Positions 1 to 6,772 of a DNA stretch of 7,273 bases are shown one piece after another (the stretch's first letter is position 1; each line of letters starts with the position of its first letter). The translations under genes were made by a program, and so were the position numbers. Where the stretch lies: the NCBI GenBank assembly GCA_964617105.1, contig CAZTWC010000188.1, positions 1 to 7,273 of the forward strand, read 5' to 3'. This DNA comes from CAZTWC01 sp964617105 [NCBI: uncultured Myxococcia bacterium]. GTDB taxonomy: Bacteria > CAZTWC01. The notes beneath the pieces were generated by a model. The model made no database searches and was not told the DNA's origin. It was given only the letters and a program-made list of their open reading frames with translations.

Positions 1-198
1 TTTCCCATGGATGAGAACGGCAACCCCATAAAAGGGATTTCCCGGCATCCGATTATTGAAGATGATGTGGTTATCTATTCCGGTGCGACCATACTTGGTA
101 GAATAACCGTTGGCCGGGGCTCTGTGATCGGTGGAAATGTGTGGCTAACTAGAAGCGTAGAGCCCCATAATGATGTTATGCAAAGTATACCCAAATAG
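1..198 (+). CDS. cysE: Serine O-acetyltransferase, C-terminal part (5' end outside window)
   Basis: The enzyme acetylates serine with acetyl-CoA to give O-acetylserine, the substrate of the cysteine synthase encoded just downstream; it acts in the cytoplasm. The frame is open to the left edge (F-P precede the first visible Met), so only the last 65 residues are seen. They show hexapeptide-repeat, left-handed beta-helix sequence: [18 protein letters not shown], then a repeat turn, then the family signature [16 protein letters not shown]. This resembles the EpsC/SrpH-type serine acetyltransferases more than the E. coli CysE tail. The protein ends in Ser-Ile-Pro-Lys and lacks the terminal Ile that E. 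coli CysE inserts into the CysK active site. The gap to cysK is 29 bp on the same strand, so an operon is likely. Family call is firm; the exact subtype is inference. Confidence 0.88.
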   Translation, partial: FPMDENGNPIKGISRHPIIEDDVVIYSGATILGRITVGRGSVIGGNVWLTRSVEPHNDVMQSIPK

Positions 199-227
199 TT
201 TCTGTTTAAAGATGGGGCCAGGATATA

Positions 228-1175
228 ATGGAATATAAAAAACTAGATCGACCCAAAATTGCCGATGATATGACTCAATTAGTGGGCAATACACCTTTGG
301 TGAGGATCAATAAAATAGCCTCTGGTTTACCGGTTACTCTGTTGGCTAAACTGGAATCATTTAACCCTCTGCACAGTGTAAAAGACCGTATTGCTTTGGC
401 CATGATCCAGGCGGCGGAAGATGAAGGCCATTTAAAAGAGGGGAGCATAATTGTAGAGCCTACCAGCGGCAATACTGGTATTGGTTTGGCTTTTGTGGCG
501 GCTATCAAAGGTTATCGGCTGATTTTGACCATGCCGGATACCATGAGTATGGAACGGCGCAAAATGCTCTCTGCTTTAGGGGCGGAACTGGTGCTTACAC
601 CGGGCAGCCAGGGGATGAAAGGAGCCATAGAGAAGGCATTCCAGATAGACCAGGAGGATGAAAACAGTTTTATGCCTCAACAGTTTAACAATCCGGTCAA
701 CCCTCAGGTACACCAGAAAACTACTGCCCTGGAGATCTGGGATGATACCAATGGGCAGGTGGATGTTTTGGTGGCAGGAGTTGGCACCGGCGGAACTATT
801 ACCGGAGTTTCCCAGGTGCTGAAAGAGTTGAAACCAGGTTTTAAAACCTATGCAGTTGAGCCGGAGGATTCGCCAGTGCTATCAGGCGGCCAGCCCGGTA
901 CTCACAAAATTCAGGGTATTGGGGCTGGTTTTATCCCCGAAGTATTAAATACCAACATTATTGATCAGATAGTTACGGTAAAAGATGAACAGGCCGGTGA
1001 GATAGCCCGAAGAATGGCCAAAGAGGAGGGGATTTTAGTTGGAATTTCCTCTGGTGCTGCCCTGGCAGCGGCTTTAGAAGTAGCCCGGATGCCGGAGAAT
1101 AAAGAAAAAACCATAGTAGTAATATTACCAGATACTGGTGAGCGCTATCTATCCACCTGGCTGTTTGAAGAGTAA
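228..1175 (+). CDS. cysK: Cysteine synthase (O-acetylserine sulfhydrylase A)
   Basis: A PLP enzyme that converts O-acetylserine and sulfide to cysteine and acetate in the cytoplasm, completing the pathway begun by the preceding acetyltransferase. The 315-aa length is normal for CysK. Visible motifs: VGNTPLV at about 19-25; NPLHSVKDR with the PLP Schiff-base lysine K52; the substrate loop TSGNTG (79-84); the PLP phosphate-binding loop [10 protein letters not shown] (184-193); GISSGAA with S275 near the pyridine nitrogen; and the C-terminal [22 protein letters not shown] (152-162) is the usual CysK-type segment. No catalytic residue is missing. The ATG at 228 follows an AGGA (220-223) with only 4 bases between, and the N-terminal extension before VGNTPLV is about ten residues longer than in E. 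coli CysK. No regulatory element of its own is evident in the 29-bp gap, so it is presumably read from the upstream promoter. Confidence 0.96.
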   Translation: MEYKKLDRPKIADDMTQLVGNTPLVRINKIASGLPVTLLAKLESFNPLHSVKDRIALAMIQAAEDEGHLKEGSIIVEPTSGNTGIGLAFVAAIKGYRLILTMPDTMSMERRKMLSALGAELVLTPGSQGMKGAIEKAFQIDQEDENSFMPQQFNNPVNPQVHQKTTALEIWDDTNGQVDVLVAGVGTGGTITGVSQVLKELKPGFKTYAVEPEDSPVLSGGQPGTHKIQGIGAGFIPEVLNTNIIDQIVTVKDEQAGEIARRMAKEEGILVGISSGAALAAALEVARMPENKEKTIVVILPDTGERYLSTWLFEE

Positions 1176-1226
1176 CGTTAGCAAGATTAAGATTTGAGCG
1201 AGCTCTTAATTCCCCGAATTAATCAC

Positions 1227-1255
1227 TTGACTTATCTCTATGGCTGTTATATTAA
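1227..1255 (+). promoter_or_regulatory. Probable sigma70-type promoter of the initiator tRNA
   Basis: A -35-like TTGACT lies at 1227-1232. Two overlapping -10 candidates follow: TATATT at 1248-1253 (15-bp spacer) and TATTAA at 1250-1255 (17-bp spacer). Either would start transcription about 10 bp before the tRNA. The position directly upstream of a stable RNA gene supports the call; the exact -10 is unresolved. Confidence 0.5.
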
Positions 1256-1271
1256 GTTATCTATTGATTGT

Positions 1272-1348
<77 letters not shown>

Positions 1349-1360
1349 ATGATGATTCAA

Positions 1361-1392
1361 GGGGTTAGACAGTTTGTCTAGCCCCTTTTTTT
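1361..1392 (+). terminator. Rho-independent terminator of the tRNA gene
   Basis: GGGGTTAGAC (1361-1370) and GTCTAGCCCC (1376-1385) form a 10-bp stem with one G-T wobble and a 5-nt loop, followed directly by seven T (1386-1392). The stem lies 12 nt after the tRNA CCA. On the minus strand the hairpin is not followed by a T run, so it is not an obvious terminator for the leftward genes. Confidence 0.92.
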
Positions 1393-1408
1393 ATACAACA
1401 AATTGATG

Positions 1409-1429
1409 TCCCCCACACTATCCCCCACA
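1409..1429. repeat. Short direct repeat TCCCCCACA x2 (12-bp period)
   Basis: The 9-mer TCCCCCACA occurs at 1409-1417 and 1421-1429, between the tRNA terminator and the stop codon of the 202-aa gene. Its placement just past a tRNA 3' end is where recombinase arm sites or the eroded tail of an integrase gene are often found. In one + frame it reads S-P-T-L-S-P-T, in a - frame V-G-D-S-V-G-D. The repeat is seen; its role is only a guess. Confidence 0.35.
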
Positions 1430-1449
1430 TATTAGCAGTAAATAAAGGG

Positions 1450-2058
1450 TTATTTTTCATCTCGTGGAGTTAATTTAAACTTTGGAATAGAAAAGTCTGC
1501 ATCCTTTGGTGGCCTGCCTCTTCCTTGAGGATTATTTTCACTCTTTTCTTTTTTTTGTAGATCTTTTATCCAGTCACGTATTGTATCCGGAGCCCTCTTT
1601 TTATTTTCACAGCCAAAAATTAGAATTTCTTCCGACTCAGCAATATGCCCTATCGGAATATTCGCATTTTTTGACCATATCAACGCTGCTATAGCCCGGC
1701 AGCGCTCTTGATGTTTGCGATTTTCACTATGACGAGGATCATTTAATGGATAAATATTGGATTTACCTTCTCTATTTTCATCTTCAGTTTTGGAATCATT
1801 AGTATTTCCAGGAGTTTTTTCAACGTATCGCTGTAGATGCTCAGGGACCATGTTTTTTTCTGAGAGCCAATTTATGAATTCATCCCAAGAGATGGTGGTT
1901 TTGGATACATCATATTTAAAGGCTGCATTTTCTGTCTCTAAGGTATGATCTGGCATTATTTCCAAACTATCAATAGCATTACAAATTGCCTCACAACATG
2001 CATCATAACCTAATGGTAGATCATAATTATACCACCGATCTGTTACCACAATGATCAT
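1450..2058 (-). CDS. Hypothetical protein with C-terminal helix-turn-helix-like segment
   Basis: A 202-aa protein I cannot assign to a named family. Residues 1-80 are mixed and rather acidic, with paired Cys at 21-22. Residues 81-110 are a polar, probably disordered linker rich in N, D, E, K. Residues 111-168 (from SENRKHQERCRAIAALIW through DTIRDWIKDL) look helical. An Ala/Ile-rich helix, a stretch like I-x-H-I-A-E-S-E-E-I, and T-I-R-D-W-I-K-D-L resemble a DNA-binding helix-turn-helix with a recognition helix. A basic tail G-R-G-R-P-P-K (179-185) recalls AT-hook-like or phage-type regulator tails. I have an impression of similar proteins beside integrases in mobile elements, not verified here. 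The ATG at 2058 has no clear ribosome binding site. It lies 25 bp after the stop of the DUF4062 gene on the same strand, so co-transcription and translational coupling are likely. A DNA-binding or accessory role is inference. Confidence 0.75.
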   Translation of the reverse strand: MIIVVTDRWYNYDLPLGYDACCEAICNAIDSLEIMPDHTLETENAAFKYDVSKTTISWDEFINWLSEKNMVPEHLQRYVEKTPGNTNDSKTEDENREGKSNIYPLNDPRHSENRKHQERCRAIAALIWSKNANIPIGHIAESEEILIFGCENKKRAPDTIRDWIKDLQKKEKSENNPQGRGRPPKDADFSIPKFKLTPRDEK

Positions 2059-2083
2059 AATGAAAATCGGTGTTAAAGGAAAA

Positions 2084-3586
2084 TCAACCTTGTATAGTTT
2101 TCAATAACTCTTCACCTTTCTTGGTCAAACGATATTTTTGAGTTGGACTTTTAGGTGATTCTGGTTGTGTCATTTCGATAAACTTGCCATCAAGGGCTGG
2201 ATTAAGATAATTTCTACTAAAATGCTTTCGGTCTTTTAATGATACGGCTGTCATCAACTCTTCACGTGACAGCTCGCCATTTATATTCTCGAGCAATTTT
2301 ATTACTTGCGGGGTTACTTGCGGGGTTACTTGCGGGGTTACTTGCGGGGTAGCCTGAGTTACAGAATTGTCCACCTGGCGCACTGGCCGGGAGATGGTTA
2401 TGGTAAATCCATCTGAAAGGGTAAACTCTGGCTCTGGCAACTCCGCCTTTACACAGCGTTGAATCATATCACGAGTGCCAGTGCCCATCCGTTCAATATA
2501 TTTGGTCAGATAGAGCGATTCCGCCAGCAGAGGATTGGCTGGAACAGAGCCATGGGGCTGTCGCAGTTTTTCCAGAGTTAGAGTTGGAGGAAGAGTCCCC
2601 GGATTCCAAACTTCGAGGCGGTCAGCAAACAACATCACCTGGACGCTGCCATTGCTCGAATAATCACGGTGAGCAACTGCATTGACAATGGCCTCGGCCA
2701 CCACCTCACGGGGAATTTCATACTTTACCGGCACCTGGGGGCCATCTTCACGGGTTCCCACCCACAGGTTTATTTTCGACATGACAAAATCAATAGCCTG
2801 ATCAACCAGGTCAAAAACAGTGCCTTTATAAACCTGATATGAAGGAATAGGCTTTGCCACCTGTGTACCGTGAAAATGGGCGCATTTAACCTCAGAGGAG
2901 ATCAAAAATCGCTGTGGTTGCTTGCCGAATAAAAGAATTGCTGCATTTGTGGGCCGGCCATTATCCAGCAGGTTTAGATGGGCTAAAACCTCTTGAGAGG
3001 TTGTTTCTTCTGATAGGGGGAAATTCCTGGCTCTACGGGCAAGGCCTAAAAAATGTTTGAGCTTTTCTTCATCAAGGTCTTTCACTCCAGAATTCCGGCA
3101 GTAACTGGCATCAAAAGGCCCTACTCTGATTAACTCCTTATTATCTAAATATTTGACCAGGCTGGCATATACTGCGGCAATAAGTTCTTCAGCAGTATTA
3201 AATCGCCGCCTGATCAACGATGAACCTGCATTTGAGATTAGTTTTTGCATCTTGGGATGCCGCTGGTTATCATCAACGCCTTTGACATAGACAAGGCGAT
3301 GTTTTTCCAGTTCAGATGCCTTTAAATATTCTCGATGGGTTGGAGAGAGGCCCTCTTGATCCTCCCAGCCATAATCATTACCAAATATGCCGATATAAAC
3401 ATCGCATTTTTCTACTTCATCAAGGTAACATTTGTCGACTCGTTGATCAGCGGCCGGCATATCTTCAAACAGAAATATATTAAAAAATCTTCGCAACAAT
3501 GGATCACCGCTGATATAATCCCGCAATGTAATCCGCTCTTCAGCGAGTTCTTTTTGCACGCTGCTGATAAAAATACGAATATTCAT
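2084..3586 (-). CDS. DUF4062 - GHKL ATPase - winged-helix protein (RecG-like 'transcriptional regulator' family)
   Basis: A 500-aa cytoplasmic multidomain protein. Residues 1-105 are a DUF4062 domain: RIFISSVQKEL, a conserved acidic segment (LFEDMPA), CDVYIGIFGNDYGW and S-x-T-x-x-E-Y (81-87). This TIR-like fold often fronts signalling or defence NTPases. Residues about 155-285 match the mid-region usual in RecG-C-terminal-like regulators (DLDEEKL, RPTNAAILLFG, AHFHGT, PIPSYQVYKG). Residues 290-395 are a GHKL ATP-binding fold: N-box EAIVNAVAHRDY (E298, N302), DRLEVWNPG (D322, G330) and GTG (368-370). TPQV occurs four times at 413-428 as a linker, then a winged helix (about 429-495) ends the protein. 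Relatives normally carry an AlbA_2/Schlafen domain at the N-terminus; here DUF4062 takes that place. The ATG at 3586 has GGGA (3594-3597) 7 nt upstream. It sits just downstream of an integrase stump, which suggests horizontal transfer. Architecture is firm; function (regulation or phage defence) is inferred. Confidence 0.9.
   Translation of the reverse strand: MNIRIFISSVQKELAEERITLRDYISGDPLLRRFFNIFLFEDMPAADQRVDKCYLDEVEKCDVYIGIFGNDYGWEDQEGLSPTHREYLKASELEKHRLVYVKGVDDNQRHPKMQKLISNAGSSLIRRRFNTAEELIAAVYASLVKYLDNKELIRVGPFDASYCRNSGVKDLDEEKLKHFLGLARRARNFPLSEETTSQEVLAHLNLLDNGRPTNAAILLFGKQPQRFLISSEVKCAHFHGTQVAKPIPSYQVYKGTVFDLVDQAIDFVMSKINLWVGTREDGPQVPVKYEIPREVVAEAIVNAVAHRDYSSNGSVQVMLFADRLEVWNPGTLPPTLTLEKLRQPHGSVPANPLLAESLYLTKYIERMGTGTRDMIQRCVKAELPEPEFTLSDGFTITISRPVRQVDNSVTQATPQVTPQVTPQVTPQVIKLLENINGELSREELMTAVSLKDRKHFSRNYLNPALDGKFIEMTQPESPKSPTQKYRLTKKGEELLKTIQG
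2302..2349. repeat. Perfect 12-bp tandem repeat, four copies, inside the DUF4062 gene
   Basis: The unit TTACTTGCGGGG is repeated four times with no mismatch at 2302-2313, 2314-2325, 2326-2337 and 2338-2349. Being a multiple of three, it keeps the frame and encodes (Thr-Pro-Gln-Val)x4 between the ATPase domain and the winged helix. Identity at synonymous positions implies recent slippage expansion, and the copy number may vary between strains. Confidence 0.95.
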
Positions 3587-3609
3587 ATAACAATCCCGAC
3601 CTTATTATT

Positions 3610-3639
3610 TTGATACTTTCACCATACCACGTTTAGCAA
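3610..3639 (-). promoter_or_regulatory. Possible promoter for the DUF4062 gene pair
   Basis: On the minus strand TTGCTA (3639-3634) and TATCAA (3615-3610) are separated by 18 bp and would start transcription about 15-20 bp upstream of the ATG at 3586. Each hexamer matches only 4 of 6 consensus bases, so this is a weak candidate. Confidence 0.25.
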
Positions 3640-3645
3640 AGATAT

Positions 3646-3810
3646 CTACTTTTGCTGATAGTTCTCCAGGTTCACGACCTTTCTATCCACTAGCTCCAGA
3701 GTTTCTGCCACTATATCAACAACCAAATCAGAACCCCGCCTCAATGCTTCATCCCTCAAATGAGCATATTGCTGGGTCATATGGGGGCTTTTGTGAGTCA
3801 ACAACAAATC
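3646..3810 (-). pseudogene. C-terminal fragment of a tyrosine recombinase / phage integrase
   Basis: Reading the minus strand from 3807 down to the TAG at 3648-3646 gives LLTHKSPHMTQQYAHLRDEA, followed by L-R-R-G-S-D-L-V-V-D-I-V-A-E and a tail ending N-L-E-N-Y-Q-Q-K. This is the end of the catalytic domain of phage-type integrases: the box II His (in L-T-H-K) and the nucleophilic Tyr (in Q-Q-Y-A-H-L) are both present. There is no start codon with a sensible context. The frame stays open upstream only to a stop at 3909-3907, and the residues before D-L-L-L-T-H-K do not continue the integrase (no catalytic Arg boxes). The first roughly 250 or more residues expected of the family are therefore lost. 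The break falls near 3811-3822, just before the cit promoter. It marks the remains of an integrated element and probably the right end of the island. Confidence 0.85.
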
Positions 3811-3822
3811 ACAACAGGTCAC

Positions 3823-3851
3823 TTGAAAAGATAGCGAATTTTTCGTATAAT
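3823..3851 (+). promoter_or_regulatory. Strong sigma70-type promoter of the citrate lyase operon
   Basis: TTGAAA (3823-3828, 5 of 6 consensus bases) and TATAAT (3846-3851, 6 of 6) are separated by exactly 17 bp. Transcription would start near 3858 and give an untranslated leader of about 100 nt before the citDE ATG. It is the best promoter match I found in the window. It starts immediately beyond the integrase stump, so the element's end and the operon's promoter are adjacent. Confidence 0.75.
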
Positions 3852-3958
3852 AACATTTTTCTATGAACAGGCTTTGCGTTATGAACCATAATCGATCCTT
3901 TATGGGCTACTATGTGGGAAAACTAACTGAAAACTCAATTTAAATAGGCGAGTAAATT
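3852..3958 (+). other. Untranslated leader of the cit operon
   Basis: About 100 AT-rich bases between the putative start site and the citDE start codon. I see no convincing hairpin, riboswitch, attenuator or small ORF. The only functional element evident is AGGCGAG at 3946-3952, 6 nt before the ATG, a serviceable ribosome binding site. Confidence 0.5.
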
Positions 3959-5179
3959 ATGAGTGATACATTTTTATCGGGAAATACCGGTCCAACCATC
4001 CAATCTGACTGCAAAGTGAAGTATTCTTCAAAAGATAGTGAAGGAAACGATATAATTTTAAATTCAAAAGTGGCGGCCCTGTATGGCGACTCAATTGTAA
4101 AATTGGCAGCAGAGGTTTTAACGGCCATGGGTATTGACCACTGCCGCCTTGAAATCGAGGATGCCGGCGCTCTCCCTTTTGTTATAAGCGCCAGGATTGA
4201 AGCCGCTGTAAAAATGGCTCATCCTGAAAATAAAACCGAAGTCCTCCCGGAAATGAAAAATTTTTGCACCTATAAGAGTTGGCGGAATAAATTTCGTAGA
4301 AGCCGCCTCTATTTACCTGGAAATCAGCCAAAATTGATGCTTAATGCAGGTCTCCATAAACCGGATGGCGTGATTCTGGATCTGGAAGATGCGGTTGCGC
4401 CGATAGAAAAATTTTCCGCCCGCTTGATTGTCCGCAATGCGTTGAGAACGTTGGACTTTTTCGGCGCTGAACGGATGGTCCGGATTAATCAGGGAGATTT
4501 GGGAATGGAAGATTTAGACGCGGTTGTGCCTCATAATGTCCATCTCATTCTAATCCCCAAGGTGGAATCACCCGACCAGGTAAAGGCAATTGACACCCGC
4601 ATCAATGCTATCAAGAGAGAATGCCAAAGAGAAGAGCCAGTATTTTTAATGCCTATTTTAGAATCTGCCATGGGGGTTCTCAATGCTTTGCAGATTGCCC
4701 AGTCCAGTCCCAACATTGTTTCCCTGGCAATTGGCCTGGAGGATTATACAGCTGATATTGGCACCTCCCGCACCCTGGAAGGGACTGAATCATTTCTGGC
4801 GCGCTCCATGTTAGTAAATGCGGCCAGGGCTGCCGGTATTCAAGCAATTGACACGGTTTTCAGCGATGTTGGGGATATGGAGGGCTTGCAAGAATCGGTG
4901 CTGGAGGCCAAGGGACTGGGATTTGACGGTAAGGGTTGTATTCATCCCAGGCAAATCAGCGTTATTCATCAGGGTTTTGCGCCTTCTCAAGCAGAAATCA
5001 CTAAAGCCCAGAAAATTGTATTCGCCTTTGATGAAGCAGAGAAAAAAGGGCTGGGAGTTGTTTCTCTGGGTTCCAAAATGATCGATCCTCCGGTGGTCAA
5101 ACGAGCTATCCGCACTATAAATTTGGCTGTAGATAGCGGTATTTTAGCGTCAAACTGGAAGAGTGCCTCAGGACAATAA
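3959..5179 (+). CDS. citE: Citrate lyase acyl carrier (CitD) - lyase beta subunit (CitE) fusion
   Basis: A 406-aa protein combining two citrate lyase subunits normally made separately. Residues about 9-90 are CitD-like, with NDIILNSKVAALYGDSI, DHCRLEIEDAGALP and ISARIEAA aligning to E. coli CitD. S16 is the best candidate for carrying the phosphoribosyl-dephospho-CoA group, although the local alignment is ambiguous. Residues about 114-395 are CitE (HpcH/HpaI aldolase fold): RSRLYLPG (115-121), LDLEDAV (140-146), R175 in RIN, LIPKVES, ILESAMGV with E235 and GLEDYTADIGTS with D262 as probable Mg ligands, KGCIHPRQI, and GLGVVSLGSKMID. CitE cleaves the citryl thioester to acetyl-thioester and oxaloacetate. 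Typical CitD (about 98 aa) plus CitE (about 300 aa) equals this length, so the fusion has almost no added linker and keeps the usual citD-citE order. citF starts 11 bp downstream. Family call is firm; that the fused carrier is active is inferred. Confidence 0.93.
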   Translation: MSDTFLSGNTGPTIQSDCKVKYSSKDSEGNDIILNSKVAALYGDSIVKLAAEVLTAMGIDHCRLEIEDAGALPFVISARIEAAVKMAHPENKTEVLPEMKNFCTYKSWRNKFRRSRLYLPGNQPKLMLNAGLHKPDGVILDLEDAVAPIEKFSARLIVRNALRTLDFFGAERMVRINQGDLGMEDLDAVVPHNVHLILIPKVESPDQVKAIDTRINAIKRECQREEPVFLMPILESAMGVLNALQIAQSSPNIVSLAIGLEDYTADIGTSRTLEGTESFLARSMLVNAARAAGIQAIDTVFSDVGDMEGLQESVLEAKGLGFDGKGCIHPRQISVIHQGFAPSQAEITKAQKIVFAFDEAEKKGLGVVSLGSKMIDPPVVKRAIRTINLAVDSGILASNWKSASGQ

Positions 5180-5190
5180 GGAAGAAATCG

Positions 5191-6753
5191 ATGAAAGACA
5201 ATCTTGAATTTATAAAAAATGCAGCGGGAAGGATAGTCCCAACCATGGTAAATGGTAGAGAATCAGTTGCCTATAAAGGGATTGGAAAATACCGGCCCCA
5301 AGGTAAAAAGGCAGCGCCACCTGTGGTTGCCTGTCAGGATTTTCCGCCAAATGGCGACAAACGCAAACCTTCCCTCAAGGAAGCATTGGTAGCCTGTGGG
5401 CTTAGGGATGGTATGACCATCTCTTCCCACCATCATTTTAGGAATGGTGATTTACTAATGACCCAGGTTTTCGACATTGCCGCTGAATTGGGGGTAAAAG
5501 ATTTAATGTGGTTCCCTTCTGCGGCTTTTCCCTGTCATGAGCCTCTGATCAAACACCTTGACAGCGGTGTCATCCGCTGGATTGAAGGCTCCCTCAATGG
5601 CCCTCTGGGAGATTATGCTTCTTCCGGAAAAATGAGTGGGCTTTCGGTTTTAAGAAGCCATGGCGGCAGGTGGCAGGCAATACAGGATGGTGAGGTGCAT
5701 ATAGATATCGCCATTTTGGCGGCGCCTACCGCCGATTGCTTTGGCAATGCCACCGGAGATCGGGGTCCGTCAGCCTGCGGTTCTCTGGGATTTGGCCTGG
5801 CCGATTCTATTTATGCTGATAAATGCATCATAGTTACTGACAATTTGGTGCCTTTCCCTTGTTTCCCCTGGCAGATCCAGGGGAATAACGTAGATTATGT
5901 GGTCGAATTGGACAAGGTGGGCGATGCTTCGAAAATCGTCTCCGGCACCACAAAAATAACCAAATCTCCTGACCGGCTCCTAATCGCCGAACAGACTGCC
6001 CAGTTTATAAAAAAAGCAGGGATTATGCGTGATGGATTTAGTTTTCAGGCTGGAGCCGGGGGCACTGCCCTGGCCTTTGCCATGTTTCTGAAGCAGATGA
6101 TGAAAGAGGAAAAAATAAGGGCCCGTTTTATTCGCGGCGGTTCGACCAAATACCTGGTTGAGATGCTGGAAGAGGACCTTACTGACTATATTTTGGACGG
6201 TCAGACCTTTGATTTAGAAGGTGTCCGCTCCATGAGAGAAAATACCAATCATGTGGGCACTTCGCCCTTTACTTCTTACAACTGGCATGGAAAAGGAAAT
6301 TTTGCATCCATGGTGGACTGTCTGGTCCTGGGAGCCACTGAAGTTGACCTTAATTTCAACGGAAATGTGGTTACCCATTCTGACGGTAAACTGCTTCATG
6401 GAATCGGTGGTTGGCAGAATTGCCTTTCCAGTAAATGCACCATTTTGGCCATCCCTTCATTTAGGAACCGGATCCCTATAATTGTTGACCGGGTAACCAC
6501 CCTGGTTGGCCCTGGAGAACTTATTGACGTAGTAGTAACAGAGCGGGGTATCGCCATCAATCCGTCCCGGCAGGATTTGATTTCGGCCACCAGTAATTCT
6601 GGTTTGCCAATTCGTCCAATCGAGGAAATTAAAGAGGAAGTGGATGACCTTTGCGGCGGTTCTGTCCAAAAGCCTGAATTCACCGATGAAATTATCGGGG
6701 TGGTGAAGTGGGTGGATGGAACAGTGCTGGATACTATCTTTAGAGTTAAATAG
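5191..6753 (+). CDS. citF: Citrate lyase alpha subunit (citrate:acetyl-ACP transferase)
   Basis: This subunit exchanges the acetyl group on the acyl carrier for citrate, forming citryl-ACP that CitE then splits, so it works in one cytoplasmic complex with the upstream fusion protein. The 520-aa length fits the family (about 510 in E. coli). Diagnostic segments: NAAGRIVPTMVNGRE near the N-terminus, ISSHHHFRNGD (77-87), FPSAAFPCHEPLI, APTADCFGNATGD with RGPSACGSLG (178-200), NLVPFPCFPWQIQGNNVDYVV, GFSFQAGAGGTALA (282-295), a CoA-transferase-like FIRGGSTKYLVEM, TEVDLNFNGNVVTHSDGKLLHGIGGWQ, and ERGIAINPSRQDL near the C-terminus. No frameshift or loss is visible. A good ribosome binding site AAGGAAG (5178-5184) overlaps the citDE stop codon and is 6 nt from the ATG, so the two genes are tightly coupled. 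No clear terminator follows. Confidence 0.96.
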   Translation: MKDNLEFIKNAAGRIVPTMVNGRESVAYKGIGKYRPQGKKAAPPVVACQDFPPNGDKRKPSLKEALVACGLRDGMTISSHHHFRNGDLLMTQVFDIAAELGVKDLMWFPSAAFPCHEPLIKHLDSGVIRWIEGSLNGPLGDYASSGKMSGLSVLRSHGGRWQAIQDGEVHIDIAILAAPTADCFGNATGDRGPSACGSLGFGLADSIYADKCIIVTDNLVPFPCFPWQIQGNNVDYVVELDKVGDASKIVSGTTKITKSPDRLLIAEQTAQFIKKAGIMRDGFSFQAGAGGTALAFAMFLKQMMKEEKIRARFIRGGSTKYLVEMLEEDLTDYILDGQTFDLEGVRSMRENTNHVGTSPFTSYNWHGKGNFASMVDCLVLGATEVDLNFNGNVVTHSDGKLLHGIGGWQNCLSSKCTILAIPSFRNRIPIIVDRVTTLVGPGELIDVVVTERGIAINPSRQDLISATSNSGLPIRPIEEIKEEVDDLCGGSVQKPEFTDEIIGVVKWVDGTVLDTIFRVK

Positions 6754-6772
6754 TCAGGGAAACCAAATAATT

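Noticed and set aside
1187-1209. Inverted TTAAGA / TCTTAA after cysK as a terminator
   Set aside because: The stem is short and AT-rich with an irregular interior and no T run, so it does not qualify as a rho-independent terminator.
3335-3613. 92-codon plus-strand ORF opposite the DUF4062 gene start
   Set aside because: It is antisense to strongly conserved DUF4062 sequence and resembles no protein I know; it is a shadow frame.
3605-3682. A second minus-strand frame overlapping the integrase tail that reads coherently (includes K-V-D-I-F-A-K-R-G)
   Set aside because: It is only 25 codons, starts after a stop with no start codon except an internal Met, and competes with the better-supported integrase frame. 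It could be a frameshifted tail or a relic of another gene but is too short to call.
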